A stretch of DNA of 64,000 nucleotides, from assembly GCA_036852015.1 (NCBI GenBank), contig JAANDG010000114.1, forward strand, positions 248,001 to 312,000, in the 5' to 3' direction. Every line of letters starts with the position of its first letter. Position 1 is the stretch's first letter. This document shows, one piece after another, positions 12,316 through 25,200 of the stretch. Under the pieces are notes generated by a model. The model worked only from the letters and a program-made list of their open reading frames with translations. It searched no databases and was not told the origin of the DNA. The translations under genes and the position numbers were made by a program. Source of the DNA: Pelodera strongyloides. Taxonomy: Eukaryota; Nematoda; Chromadorea; Rhabditida; Rhabditidae.

Positions 12316-15300
12316 GTATGGTCCATCCGCTCTAACCGCACTCAAAGCTTGCTCGGTGTCATTCGTTAATGTCTTGATTTTCAGTTTATTGATTTTTTTT
12401 GTGCATGGAGTGAATCTTAGTTTCCTAGTGCATGTTCCATCACAGTGTTTGTTTTTTTAAAGTGTGATCTTATTATGTTTTACAAACGGTGAGTGCTGTT
12501 TTCATTTGTGTTTATTCGTCAATTGTATTTTCCTTCAAAGGATGTTCCGTCTGTTCACTTTTTAAGCTAGGTTTTACTCCAGAATCAGAAAGCTTTTTTT
12601 CCACACCCTCTGCTTCGCGTATGCATAAATTAGCCAAATAACGCAAAAAGAAGCGTTTTTCATTCACACGTAAGTCCCCATTATGAGAAATGGAAAAGTT
12701 CCACTGATTTGTTGATAGAACTATCCACAAAAAAACGATGATTTCGTTTCACATCGTCATGTCAAAAAGACGTATGTATGTGCTAACAAAAACTGACGAA
12801 TTATTATTGGTTTTCTCCGTGTTTGGGAGGGGTTTACCAATCAAAGCTGATGTCAGATACCAATCAAATTGCCCGGTTGTCATAGTACTCATCGAAGGAC
12901 GATAATTTGCGTTCAGCTCTTTCTCTAAAGTTTGCCGTCATCTTTCTTTTGTCTCTCTCCAACGAGTAGTTCTTTCTGTCATACCCTTCGATTTCAAAAA
13001 TTCCATCGGTAAAATAAATAAATAAATCGCTATTGGGGATGTTTAAATTGTGGACGTCAGGCTGGGTTTACATATAATAATCAACGAGTAACGAAAGTTA
13101 CTTGTACCACCGGTGACTCAAGGGGGGGGGGGACTTCGATGTTTAGTGACACCCAACAATCTTCGTTGCTCTAACTCTCCACGTTTGATTCCCCGTATTC
13201 GCCTATTCATGCTTGCGAATCGCAAGTGCGAAAATAAAAAATATTCTAACAATAAGGCGTAAACATCTGTTTAGTTCCAAGTCAGCATTAATTGGGCAGA
13301 GCAAATGGGGAACCAGTTGTATTACTGAAACGAACTTGCCGAGACAAATGCACGATTACTTTAGTATGTAAATTAGCGGTGAAAGACTTTAAATTGCTCT
13401 TCCATTACTACCACAAACTGCCCAATAAAAGTCACATTCAGATAATGGTGTCCGGGAATGAGGCAATGGTAAACGACCACAACCACTTGATCCCACCACA
13501 TACAAGCTCCACTAAAATACATGCATAGGTTAAAGAACAATATGCCTGGATTTTCACTTGTAACCGAAGTGTCTCACGGTTCACCAACTTTAACAAGGCA
13601 ACGAACATCTACATAATGTCTTGGTGTGATAGTGTTGTTTTTAGGTAGCTGTACAACCGTTTGAAATGTAGGCAACTTGCTTGCTAGACATTCACAACCG
13701 TAATTGGTTTTACTGATTGAAAAAGCATCTGTGTGTTCCATTTGATTTTGCTTTAATCCTGGAACCCATTAAAGTAGACAGCCGTTGCTGGTTGTCGGTT
13801 TGCATTAATTTTGACTGGGTCAGTTCCCCGAGATACGTCAATGTGCGCAGCTAATGAATGGGCAATTGATAGGACTGAGCTTCGGTGGTCGTTCCAGCAT
13901 AAGCATATTACAAAATGGCCTTTCACACTGCTCACATAAGTGAAGAAAAAACAACTGAAGATCGTCAGATGAAAATCTCGATTGCAGTTTGCAGTGAATA
14001 ATTTAACACATCGTGTACGGAACTGCCGAAAAAGGGTGTTATAACAAAGTGGGACCAAATTTGGACTTCCATCGTTTACGACTTTCATAGTAATGTAGCT
14101 GTGCATATTGGCGTCTATGTGTTATGTTTCTCATATTCTGTTTCTTACCTTTTCTCCTTGGGAACACCCAGTTAGTTCATCATTCCACACTTTCTGCTTA
14201 TAAAAAACGGCGTTCTATCCCGGGGGAGTTCCGTATAATCAGCTGTTGAAATGGATAATACGCTCTGGGACCATTAACTGCAGGGAGCAATGGGGATTTA
14301 AAAAAATGACATCTTCCAACCATTTGTAGTTTTTTTTTGTCTTTGGAGAGAATACACATAAAACTGGAAAACAAAATAGAGCACTATTGTTGGAAAGAAA
14401 AGTATGTGTATATCACAGTTTGAACTAATTGCACGAAGCCAGATTCAGGTATATTGGCTTGAAAGGTAGCGAACCAATACGGAGGACGATAGAACCGATG
14501 GGACCCACGAAGAACTGAATTGAATTCCCTGCTCATTTTGGACCTAACCTTACCTTTCCTCTCCAGGGCTACTTTAACTTTCGTCATTCTTGGCTCTGTT
14601 TTAAGGCTAGAAATGAAAGCAATAAACTCTGAAATTGTTCCAAAACTAATCCAGCCAGTCAACTTATGAATGTCACCCAACTAAAAACGAACGCCAAAAG
14701 CCAGAATACATTCAACCTCAAAACCCCAAAAGTGCATTATTGAAGAAAATGTCAGAAGTTGGATATCGTGGGGTAGAGATTTACACAACAGTTCTTCGAC
14801 TAAAATTGTAATTGTTTGAATAACTTGAGCATTTGTTTCAGTTTTTGCGTATAAATCTAGCAATCGATGGTGGAAATTCATAAGATGTTAATTGAAAATG
14901 AATGAATCGTAAAATGGAACTCTTAAAGCAATAAAATACCTACTAGTTCTAGGACTGCATTGAACAAAAAGGCACGCTTCAAACATACTATTCACCCTTT
15001 CAGTAGCTGTGATGTCTTCCCACCATATGAGCTTTATCCTATCATTTAAAGCAAAGTTCCTAATTCCGTGTATGTAGATATGTTTCCAACTCGGTTCTAC
15101 CCCACCTACAGTACGATCTATGTGTGTTTGCGTGCGACCATTGCTCGGAGTGGAGCTTCATTCATAACTAAGCATTCCCGGAGTGCACAGACATCTCCAT
15201 GCATCAGTGATTGGCCTGCCCGCTCTCATCATCTAAACTGTTTTCATCCTAATGTTCTTCTTTATCCTCTGCTTAGTATCCTGCGTCTCGGGTCTGTTCA

Positions 15301-15780
15301 TATGATATTCATGTTGTTCTAGCGCTTGAAGATTGTCAAGCGTCTCTGAACATTCTTGAAAGACGCAATCTCTCTTCACTACAAAATGACAACTATAAGA
15401 CAGGAAGCGACTGAATACTAGCTGGGCATATTCTTCCCACAAGTCGGCGAACAGTCTCTCTAACTAGGATACTTTCCCTCATATTCTATCTTTGAATCCG
15501 GCAGCGTATTCGGCGTTGTGTATCAGGAAAGGCACACTTCCTTCTGTATTTTCTACGATAATCACCCTATTTGTACACTTTTTCTTCGGAATTTACAGAC
15601 AAGTTGGTAGGATTAATTGGCCAATCAAAAGGGCAGTTGCCCTCGTCAGCTTCAGTTTCGAAGGAACCGTTGAACCCTTGAATTCATTGCTCACTTGCTA
15701 GCATTCCTAAATACCCAGACTGTTCTTAGTTCTTTATCTGAGGAAAGACGTAAATTAGTTCTGGTCCCTCGTTTATCAAG
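12316..15780. other. Intron-like, no gene seen
   Basis: 3.5 kb with no convincing exon. It has a run of eleven G at about 13122-13132 and several short open frames on both strands without splice support. Confidence 0.45.
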
Positions 15781-16020
15781 ATGTCGGCTCGGAATTCGGT
15801 CGTCAGCGTTTCGTCGGTTGGAAGCCACAGTCACCGAGTGGAGACCAGATTGGCTTCTGAATCGCATTCGATCCGTCCCGACTCTAGAATGTCAAGGGCG
15901 ACCGCTGGACAAGAAGGTGCCATGCTTCCGTCTTCGTCGAGTAAAGATGACGATCTCCTATCTTCTAGTTCAGATGAAGTGGAGAATCTGGCAATGGAGA
16001 CACTCAAGCATCTTGACGAG
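15781..16020 (+). CDS. mec-2: Classical MEC-2-type first exon (80 codons)
   Basis: An ATG at 15781 opens exactly 80 codons to the donor GACGAG|GTAAAT. The peptide begins MSARNSVVSVSS, carries VETRLASES and QEGAMLPSSSSKDDDLLSSS, then SDEVENLAMETLKHLDE. As I recall it, this matches the N-terminus of C. elegans MEC-2A very well, including the SSSSKDDDLL and DEVEN strings. The exon ends in phase 0, whereas the common exon at 22246 needs phase 1. At least one exon of length 3n+1 must therefore lie between them, and I could not place it firmly. Overlapping frames at 15492-16024 are shadows. The identity of the exon is well supported; the join to the core is incomplete. Confidence 0.85.
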
Positions 16021-17448
16021 GTAAATACACGTAATGAGTTTGATGGTCCGACACGCCGTTGTTTGTCCTAAGAGCGACACTCTCTGTATTTTCCTGGTGA
16101 ATGTAAAAAAATTGATACGGTTAGTAGACATTACTTCAATGAAACTAAAATAAGAAAATTGACCTTTTTAAGAATCGAGGAAATTGTAATATGCGCAAGT
16201 TTTTAGCCGAGCAAGTCTTTGTCAGTAAAAACAAGGGACTCGCAAGATACCATCGATAAAGCAAAATTCCTGGCAAAAGAAGCAAAAAAGTCTTGCAGTG
16301 AAGAAGAAAAAGGTACCCTGTCAGAAATTGCTTTATGACCACAACGCTTCGATATATTCACGCGAAACTCATGCGAGAGCATTTTGTGAAGTCGCAACTT
16401 GCTTATTAGAGTGAAATTTGGCTGACTGCTTGCGCCTTTTCTGTTTTATTTCTTTACCATTTCCTCATTTTTTTTTATTCAAAACGGTATCCAGACAGCT
16501 TTTGGTGTTTTTCCTTCGTATTTAGCAGTGCCTCTTGCAACGGTTACCGTTGAAAAACAAATATGAAGCGTTTATTTACTGCAAACAATCGTGTTGACAC
16601 CTGTGTTGCTTTACGGGTAATATTTCCAGTGACAGATCTTTTATCTCCATCAATCTTTACACGCTGCAGCTGCAGTCCTTTTTCTTGAACTTTACAAAGG
16701 ATAAAGCCCAGTAATGTTGCTCAGCATTCGCAAACTACTTGCATTCGATTTTGAATATTGGGTGTTGCTCCAGCGTCTCCGATTTGCGGATATCATTTAG
16801 TTTTCACTATTTCACCTCTTCATAATACCCTCAAAAATCTTTGGATTCAAATTTTCACTCACTGTTACCTCTTATTGAAAATTCGTTATTTCTCACTTTA
16901 TTATTTTTGACATAAATTCATAGGGAGAAATCTTTTATTTCCTAGAACCGACTTTGTTAGCAGGATAGACAAGTTAGCAATATATGAAACATTTTGGAAC
17001 GTCTACTAGTATTTCCGCATTCTGTGATCACCTACATTACAGTATATATTTTTGTAAATACTATGAGCAAAAATTAACGTATACGTATTAATTTACTTTG
17101 GCAGAAAAATTATGTATTGTGTATGCAAAATATTCTTTAGAACTTCAATCGGTTTTTTTGGGACTTTTTGCAGAGGTTGTCTGACTTTTGAATTTACTAG
17201 ATAAACGCATAGGACATGGGAGTGAGGTCAAGTTTCATAGTGAGTACATTCACAAAGCATGGTGCAAAGAGTGCAGGATATCCACAAACGTTTTTTTTTT
17301 CGACTCTTTTCGTTTTAGCTTAACATTGCTTTTGGATTTGTCATATAAAAGTTTATTCACACGTATGGAATACATGGCAAGATTTTTGGTCAACGGTTCT
17401 TTTTGCATTAGAATCAAAATTTAACTTTGAGGAAACAAAGGACAATCA

Positions 17449-17470
17449 TTATATATATATATATATATTA
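17449..17470. repeat. (AT)n microsatellite
   Basis: About eleven AT dinucleotides in a row, in intronic sequence. Confidence 0.9.
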
Positions 17471-19708
17471 AACAAGGCTATAAGCAGCTATAAGCGATTA
17501 ATATATATGCCAATATACTTTCAATGCCTGTTACTGCTAATTTTTCCCTCTCCTACGTTGCTAATTTGTGCATACGGCTGGATTTCCTATGTAGCTCCGC
17601 ATAGCCCGGTTATCCCTTTTTTTCGCCGGACATTTTTACTGCCCTATCTTTTGACTTGACGTCCATTGGGTTTTCATCAAAAAAGGTCCCCCAGTTCTGG
17701 GGACCTATTCTAAGCCCTTTCCGCCAAAATTTGATTGCTCTCAATGGCTCATCGCACCAAAAAATGTTAACTGCCCTCGCATAACCAAGTTTTTGTTTTG
17801 GCGAATTTCCGTTGTTTTAATACCTCATTTATGTTTTCCTTTGTCGTTTGTTTAGATTAGCTCTCTGAAAAGTGCTCTCACAAGCGCAATTTTAATACAA
17901 TTTTATGAGAATGGGTTAGCGCCATGCGGCCACCCATCACGACCATAGAAGTACACATTACATTACAAAGGCAAGTTGGAGTTTTCAAATGTTTATCCAA
18001 ATCGACCAAACTTATAACTCCAACTCAACACATTCTTCACAATTAGATGGTCAGAAACTGCTTTAAAGTATTCATACATAACGTTGAAGCACATTTTGTT
18101 CCGCCGTCTAAATAAGCGAATTACCCTAGGCATATCAGTGAGCCTTCAGAATAATATTGTTGAGCAGGTACTTAAGGCACACTCTTTCTGAGGTGACTCT
18201 TGCAGTAATTTTGTTTCGACGTTTCTGCATATGACTCTGGATATGACTGTTTCTTTAGTTAGAATTAGTTCTCTGCCCATTTCTCATTATTCTGTTATAT
18301 GCCAAATAGGAGAAATAGTCTTTTTCTATTTCGTTCTTGTTGCAAAAGATATGGATAAAGATCGTCTTTATAACTAATGCCAAAAGAGGGCCTTTCTTGA
18401 TTGCCGAGTTTTCGCCAGCTTAGCGACCATTTTGTAGCAAAGTGCATGCGAGATGGGATGCTTTCTATTGTTTGGGCAGGATGAGACGGGAAGCCGCAGC
18501 ACACTCAAATGTTGTAGGAATCAAATTTGACCCCCTAAAGCGGGAGAAGGATACGCTCGCTTTGCCTTCAACACCGCCCTTCCAAAGTTAAAAAGAAACA
18601 AACAGAATACAAAGCAATAGCCGGAGATTTCTTGGAATGAGTTTTTTCTTTGGATGTTCATTTTTGACAGTCCATTTTGAATAGAGAAACACGGCGTTCC
18701 CATTTGTCTTTCATTATTCAAATAATTCAAATAAATGATAATTGTTTAATCAAATACATATATCTTACTTGATTCACATTCAAACGCACTCTTGTTTTTC
18801 TCACTTATTTTCCAGTTTCAAGTCTTTTTGTGTCATGTTAGGGCATGGTTGTCGGGGGCCCCCTAGTTACTTATGGTTAGATTTAGTCATTAGCGTGCCT
18901 AGTTTTCCAATTATCATGTAGAAGATTGTTCAAACTAATTGCCTTCCTAAGTATCGTCATAAGATACACCCTTGGTTGCTAAAAGCTCTTGGACTTTTCG
19001 ACATATTTAAGTTTCGTCGATTAAGCTTAGAGCTCTTTAACAAGGTGTGCTTTCACCATGGTTGCCAAATCATTTTGTTTCCAGACTTATGTATAGGTGT
19101 TTCATTAAACATTACGTATAACAATATGTATGTCCTTGCTTGTTGCAACTATTTCGATATACTCATAGTTTAGAATGTATAAAGGTAAATTGAGGGTAAG
19201 TAATAAATTTTATGTAAACACTACAATGTAGATTGTGAATTTAATTCTTAAACATCCAGTAAGGAAGCATTGAATCAATTAAGGTACCTCCTTTGGGATC
19301 CATAAGCCACATAAGAGCATGTTCCACACAACGCCCTCCTCCCTAAAGACACCTATGTATATGTATCAGATTGTGTTGTCTGACATTTCCGAGTGTAACA
19401 TGTTTACTATATGTGAGTATGCGTAATTTTCTTGGATTGTGTCTCTATCGCGCATTCTTGAAGATCTCTTGGAGAAATTCTGTTTCCATAGGTAATAAAT
19501 AGTCGGCCAGCCGCCCAGCTATAATTGTGTATGTAGTATCACTGCGCTTGAAAACAAGCTACTCCGTTTCAAAGTTTTTATCCGTATTAACTATCAAACA
19601 CATCTCATATCGAAGTTAATAAAAAAAAATTGAACAGATATTTTCCAAAATCAGAGCTTCTTGCGACTCCCAGTATATGATTCAAAAACACGTATTAAAG
19701 TGCTTTAT

Positions 19709-19745
19709 TCGACCGGTTTCGGCTTACGCCATCATCAGGAACAAA
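19709..19745. repeat. Transposon-like fragment with GACCGGTTTCGGCTTACG motif
   Basis: The sequence CGACCGGTTTCGGCTTACGC is followed by CATCATCAGGAAC and a poly-A run. Very similar strings (ACCGGTTTCG...CATCATCAGG) are common at the ends of repetitive elements in worm genomes, as I recall. Only one copy is in this window. I infer a truncated element and cannot name the family. Confidence 0.45.
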
Positions 19746-20182
19746 AAAAAAAAAATTGGTCCCAAATTGCTTCGCCGAAATTTAATTCGCAAATTTGTAT
19801 AAGTGGCCATGCACCTGCCATAAGCTATAAATAATTCGTCACAGCGTTCGCCAGGTCTGTTCTATTGAATGGTTATACGAACGCACATCTCAGATTCTTT
19901 TATGTCGATTTTACTGCACTTCAAAACGTGTATATTAATGACCGACAGTATCATTGAACCTAACAATTGATATGCCGTAGAAAAGAGAGACATTTTTTTA
20001 GTGTATCTTAACCTAGCCGCGTATTTATCCAACTCTACAATTACGCAAATTTTTCTCGAGTTTCGAAAAAGACCAAATCCTGAAAATCAAATTCGCGAGC
20101 GGAAGAATTTCCTGTTGAGCAAAAACCTCTTCTCGATAAGAACAAAATATAAAAAATTATTAAAACAAGAATAAGGCGTTAT

Positions 20183-20242
20183 AAAAATCCGTTCGAAATT
20201 ATCTTTTTTAGCAAAAATCCGTTTGAAATTATCTTTTTCAGC
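20183..20242. repeat. Tandem duplication of a 30-bp unit
   Basis: Two adjacent 30-bp copies begin AAAAATCCGTTYGAAATTAT and end in CTTTTTYAGC. They differ at two positions. This is a recent local duplication within intronic sequence. Confidence 0.9.
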
Positions 20243-21399
20243 ATGTAATGCTTAAATATATCAAAATTAAAGAGAAAGAGTTGAGTGGCAAACCGCATGC
20301 ATAAAATACGTGACTTTCTATGTGGAAAAAGTAAAAAGTTCGCATACATTTTTTCTCGAATGACTGTCATATTTATGACTGATTATGATAAACCGCAAAA
20401 GCATTTAATTCTAAAAAGTCAATCAAGAGTGCCCTAATTGCAAGTTGTTCATGCGACCAAAATATATACCGCATTTCATATTTCACCTACTACGATAAAA
20501 AAAAAGAAACGCTCTTATTTCGCTGGAGGCAGTAGCATAAAACGAAATTCGCATAATTTACTTTCACTTCTAATATATAAATGGTGTTTGTTGCGATCTT
20601 TTGTCATTCTTGACTCTACTAGATTTCTAAAGGTATCGTGTGTAAGTGAAGCAATAATAGAATGCATATTATGTCCATTGCCTTCGGCATATTACGTATT
20701 CAGGGTGGCCATACGTCAAACGAGTGCATTTTGTTGCTAGGGCCGTCTGGGGCTCGCGATTTGACGTTGAATGCCTTTTTTTTAGTAATTGACAACCCAA
20801 ACCTCACCTTTTTCTACCTGTCGAAATAAGTAGCTCAATAAGATTGTTCAAATACTTGTAGTTTATCTTGAGAGATCCTCTAAACTTCAACAAAAAAGCT
20901 CTTTCCCACGCTGCATCTTCTTGACAAGATGCGTTCCAGATGCTGCGATTACCGATTCAAAGCTAAACCAAAAAGCCGGCAAACATGCGAAAAACACTTG
21001 CGAGAAGCAATCTAAATAATACCGAAATACTTTCTGAAGCTCGGATGCATGAATTGCGAAAAAACATAAAAATTCACACTGAGTCGTAGGGATAAAGCTT
21101 TGAGGCATTTTACCGGGTAACTTTTTGCTAATCCAACAATATGTACTTTGCAATAGCGTCTCATCGGGCGGGCGCACTTGAGGTCGGTATTGCTCGATGA
21201 GCAGTGCAATGTGGTTTCTCTGTCTCTTTGATTTCGATTGTTGATTCCGCATTGCGGTGTCTGGATCTGAGATTCTCGCTGTAGTCGGCCACCCCTTTGG
21301 TCTCACAGATGTGGGAAGAAGAAGCGAGCAATGTGAAAGGAAAGATTGTCCCCTGGCCACCCTGTATGCAATTGAGGCGCTTCCACCCAACCACCCAAC

Positions 21400-21466
21400 A
21401 TGAACCGAAAATTTTCTGTACAACCACCAGAACAGTTTAAGTTCTCACCGCTACCCGGAGAGATAG
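21400..21466 (+). CDS. mec-2: Alternative first exon of mec-2 (22 codons)
   Basis: An ATG at 21400 opens 22 codons plus one base to the strong donor ATAG|GTAAGA. The peptide is MNRKFSVQPPEQFKFSPLPG followed by EI. It ends in phase 1 and lies 780 bp before the stomatin exon, so the join [11 protein letters not shown] is in frame. It may be the start of a short neuronal or epithelial isoform, but expression is unknown. A minus-strand frame covering it is a shadow. Confidence 0.72.
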
Positions 21467-21837
21467 GTAAGAGTGACCACTTCCCTATTGTTCGTTATGG
21501 ATACTGTCACTGAATATCATATAACACATCAATTTGAATGACGACCAATGCTTTCATAAGTGTTTCCGATTAACTTGCTATACGTGCTTCAAACAAGCGT
21601 TCTTTTTCCTTTCCTATCTACATAAATATAATAGACATATACTTTCCTATGCCTTCAGAATGATTATTTGTTAAGAATATTATATTCTTATTATTCATCT
21701 ATACTAACCATGCTTTTAATTGCGTTTTTTTTTAACTTTTTTTTTTGGTTTTGTAGACGATTTGCGTTTTCATAGCTTTGAGATGGCACAAGTACAACAA
21801 ACATTATAATATCTCGTTACTAAAGTATATCACCGAT

Positions 21838-21886
21838 GCAACCACTTGTGAAAAAGGAACGGACGCCTTTCCGCATTGAAGTGTGT
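21838..21886 (+). CDS. mec-2: Alternative first exon of mec-2 (16 codons)
   Basis: An ATG at 21838 opens 16 codons plus one base to a consensus donor GTGT|GTAAGT. The peptide is MQPLVKKERTPFRIEV. It ends in phase 1 and lies only 360 bp before the common exon at 22246, making it the most proximal start. The phase match and strong donor are seen. Whether it is used is inferred. Confidence 0.68.
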
Positions 21887-22245
21887 AAGTACCTCGCTAT
21901 TTGTTTTTAATTTACAAATTGGATTTTCTTAGCAATGATGCAAATAACCTAGATGTCCAGAAAACAATCACTGTTTTTTTTGTGTTTGCATGTGTGTGCA
22001 TGTCGTTGTGTCATATTTCCTTGTTATTGTTGTTTGTATTATTTGTCTCAAGACATCAGCAGGTAAACTTTTCGTTTAGTCTAATCAAAATCAATCAACC
22101 CGAATCTGAGAAATACGGAAGCAGCTTTTCTAACACAACAAAATCGGAATCAATGTCTTGGCTGAAGGTGATTATCACCAGAGCAGTCAAATTATTGAAT
22201 TTGTTTATGAGACTGCAAATAGTAATATGAGCTCTTTTTTTCCAG

Positions 22246-25200
22246 CGAACATCCAGAATGAGTTCGGAATTTGCGGATGGATTCTCACTATTTTGTCGTA
22301 CATCATTATCTTCTTCACCCTTCCTATATCGGCATGCATGTGCATCAAGGTAAGAATACAGATTTTAACACAATCACACAGTCTCCCTCCTGTTATTTTT
22401 AGCAAAGCTTTTACTCACATAACGGGTACCTTTGAAACGAACACCTGAATTATTCTCTCCCCCTTACAATTAGGAAGCTCAAAACTACTAATATACACAG
22501 TCGAATAATAATGGTGACCTTATTGTACCTACTATATTATCCTGCATTCAAACTAAATTGGAATTGGAGGGATTGTATTGGATAAACAGTTGATTCCGTC
22601 TTCTGTTTTTCACGAAGGCTTCCCGCGATGTTTATTTAATTCCACCCGTTCCCTACAACGCCAAACATTCAAAGGGAGAATTGTTTGGATGTACTATAGC
22701 TGGAGATCGGAATCTGAATTGGTGTCAAATAAATGTGACACGTTAGTATATTTCCGATTTTCACAAGACATGAAATGTATCTAAAAGCACGTAGCTATAT
22801 AATTATAAGAACTTTCTTCAGGTTGTACAAGAGTATGAACGGGCCGTTATATTCCGACTCGGTCGGCTGATGCCAGGCGGGGCTAAGGGCCCAGGTAGGT
22901 CTTGCTTTAATAATAGTTTATTGATGATATGTAGTTAACACATCTCAAAAGGTGACCCTAATAATAAGATGCACAACGCATCATACTGATAAGGACCAAA
23001 CTACAAAGAATAAAACCCCAAATGAATCACAACGGCAATGATCAGAAAATGAAACACTTTGTCAACCCCGTGCCTGAAATACGGCATGATATATTGTGAA
23101 CTGTGAACATCGAACATCTTATACATATTGCCACCATCTTTATTGCCACCACATTATACACAGTCAGAGTTGAATAAGGAGTACAGTTGTTTCCTCCTCG
23201 TACTTACAGGTGTAATGACTCTTTTTAAAGGTATCTTCTTCATTGTACCATGCATCGACACCTACCGTAAGGTGGATCTTCGTGTTTTGTCTTTCGAAGT
23301 ACCGCCGCAAGAAGTAAGTGTTTATATTTGTGGGTAAAGACAAAGGGATGAAGAGTACAGGGTTGTATTAACTGAGTCCGCAGAAACGGTGCACTCGGGT
23401 CATGTTCATTTCTGAAGCCGGACATGCTGTGAATTCTTATGGTTATTCTTTTTAATGATAAACAGACAATTTTTGACCAAGATGTTTCATGGGACTTCTC
23501 ACAACTTATGTGCATCACAGCTATAGGCAGAGAGTCCCTTCTTGTTTACCTTTTGTTTATTGATCAGTCCACAATTTCAGATTCTATCCAAAGATTCTGT
23601 GACAGTGGCTGTGGATGCCGTCGTTTACTTCCGAATATCCAATGCCACAATTTCTGTAACAAACGTTGAGGATGCAGCTAGGTCAGTATATGCTTTATCA
23701 TTTCAATATTATCGCATCAAGAGGATGCGACAAATAAAGCACACGAAGGACAAAACACATCGAGGCTATTTTTGATCAGGGCTTGCACGAAGAGCTTTCA
23801 AGTGAAACAGCATGAAAGAATTTAATCACACGACGCAAAGCCAACCAATGTCGTGTTCAGATCAACTAAGTTGCTGGCACAAACCACCTTGCGTAACATT
23901 CTCGGAACAAAGACACTTGCTGAAATGCTCTCTGACAGAGAAGCCATCTCTCATCAAATGCAGGTGAGTAAAAAGGGATCTAAAAAAATTCCTCTTTAAT
24001 TCGTTTTTGTATACATTCAACACTGTGCCTGTTTTTTTAATCCCGATATATTGTAGAACACTCTGGATGAGGCCACCGAGCCCTGGGGAGTCAAGGTGGA
24101 ACGTGTTGAAGTAAAGGATGTCCGTCTGCCAGTTCAACTACAGAGAGCAATGGCTGCAGAAGCTGAGGCTGCACGAGAAGCCCGAGCTAAGGTCTGCTCG
24201 CGCTATTTTTTGTAATCTACAAGCGCTTTATTCTTCAAACTGTATCTATTAATTAGTGATAAGTTCATTGTGTAATGCACCATTTGAACTGTCTGTTTTA
24301 AGGTGATTGTGGCTGAAGGAGAACAAAAAGCTTCACGTGCCCTGAAGGAGGCCGCAGAAGTGATTGCCGAATCACCGTCAGCAATTCAACTCCGATATCT
24401 CCAGACACTCAACAGCATCAGGTAATGACGGGTTTTTTGCCTCGCCGCTGCAGTAACTCTTTTTGTTTAAGGATAATTATCTCCAATTCCAGCATAATGG
24501 AACACGTGAAGTCTGCATTTAAGTCACGGTTTCTAAAAAAATTACGTTAGTGCATGAAATCAATCCTTATAAGAAACATTATTATTTGATTTAGCGCGGA
24601 GAAGAACTCGACGATAATCTTCCCGTTCCCGATCGATTTGCTGAGCGCATTCCTGCAGAAACCAGCGCCTAAGGTGTAAGATTCTTTCGCTGTTCTATAT
24701 ATGCACTCACGGAAATGCAATGATTAGCATGAGCTTGTTTACTTGCACAATATAAATCAGTCAAGTTATCACGATAAATTACGATTCAGCAGTATGCAGT
24801 ATTATTTTGCTGGCACAAGCCATTGCACCAGTTAGCTTTCCGCTTCGCTGCCGATTGCCCGCTTTATTTCAGTGGCAATGATTCGGCGGGCAGCAGCAGC
24901 TTGGCCACTTCCAAGCCGCACTACAGCTGAGCGGCGGACGGCCGTTGCGGCACTGCTGACGATGCCGGGCCCTCGTGGGCAGGCGACGCCCGCTGGGCAA
25001 CCGGCACTATGTACGGGTCGTGCTCGGACGCCCTTCATTACAACAGCTCGGACCGGCCTTCAGCCGCAACGGCCGGCGCGGGCTCATGGGCGCTTCAACT
25101 GGGCGCTCCTCATAGCCTTGCTCTGGGCCCGCGCCTCTCCAGCGCTACAATCTATACCCTCTCCCCCATATCAGAGGTGGGATACTCGGCTGAGTCCGAT

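Larger units (their letters stand above)
16021..21399. other. Intron-like stretch with repeats
   Basis: 5.4 kb between the classical first exon and the next alternative start. It contains an AT microsatellite, a perfect-arm hairpin at about 17684-17705 (GGTCCCC facing GGGGACC), a transposon-like fragment near 19709, and a 30-bp tandem duplication at 20183-20242. A linking exon for the 15781 start may be hidden here. The 178-codon minus frame at 20887-21423 looks accidental. Confidence 0.45.

Noticed and set aside
13122..13132. Run of eleven G as a G-quadruplex or regulatory site
   Set aside because: A single homopolymer run without further G runs nearby is more likely slippage or sequencing noise.
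20887..21423. 178-codon open frame on the minus strand
   Set aside because: It covers the mec-2 first exon at 21400 in antisense, has no recognisable domain, and its residue mix looks accidental.
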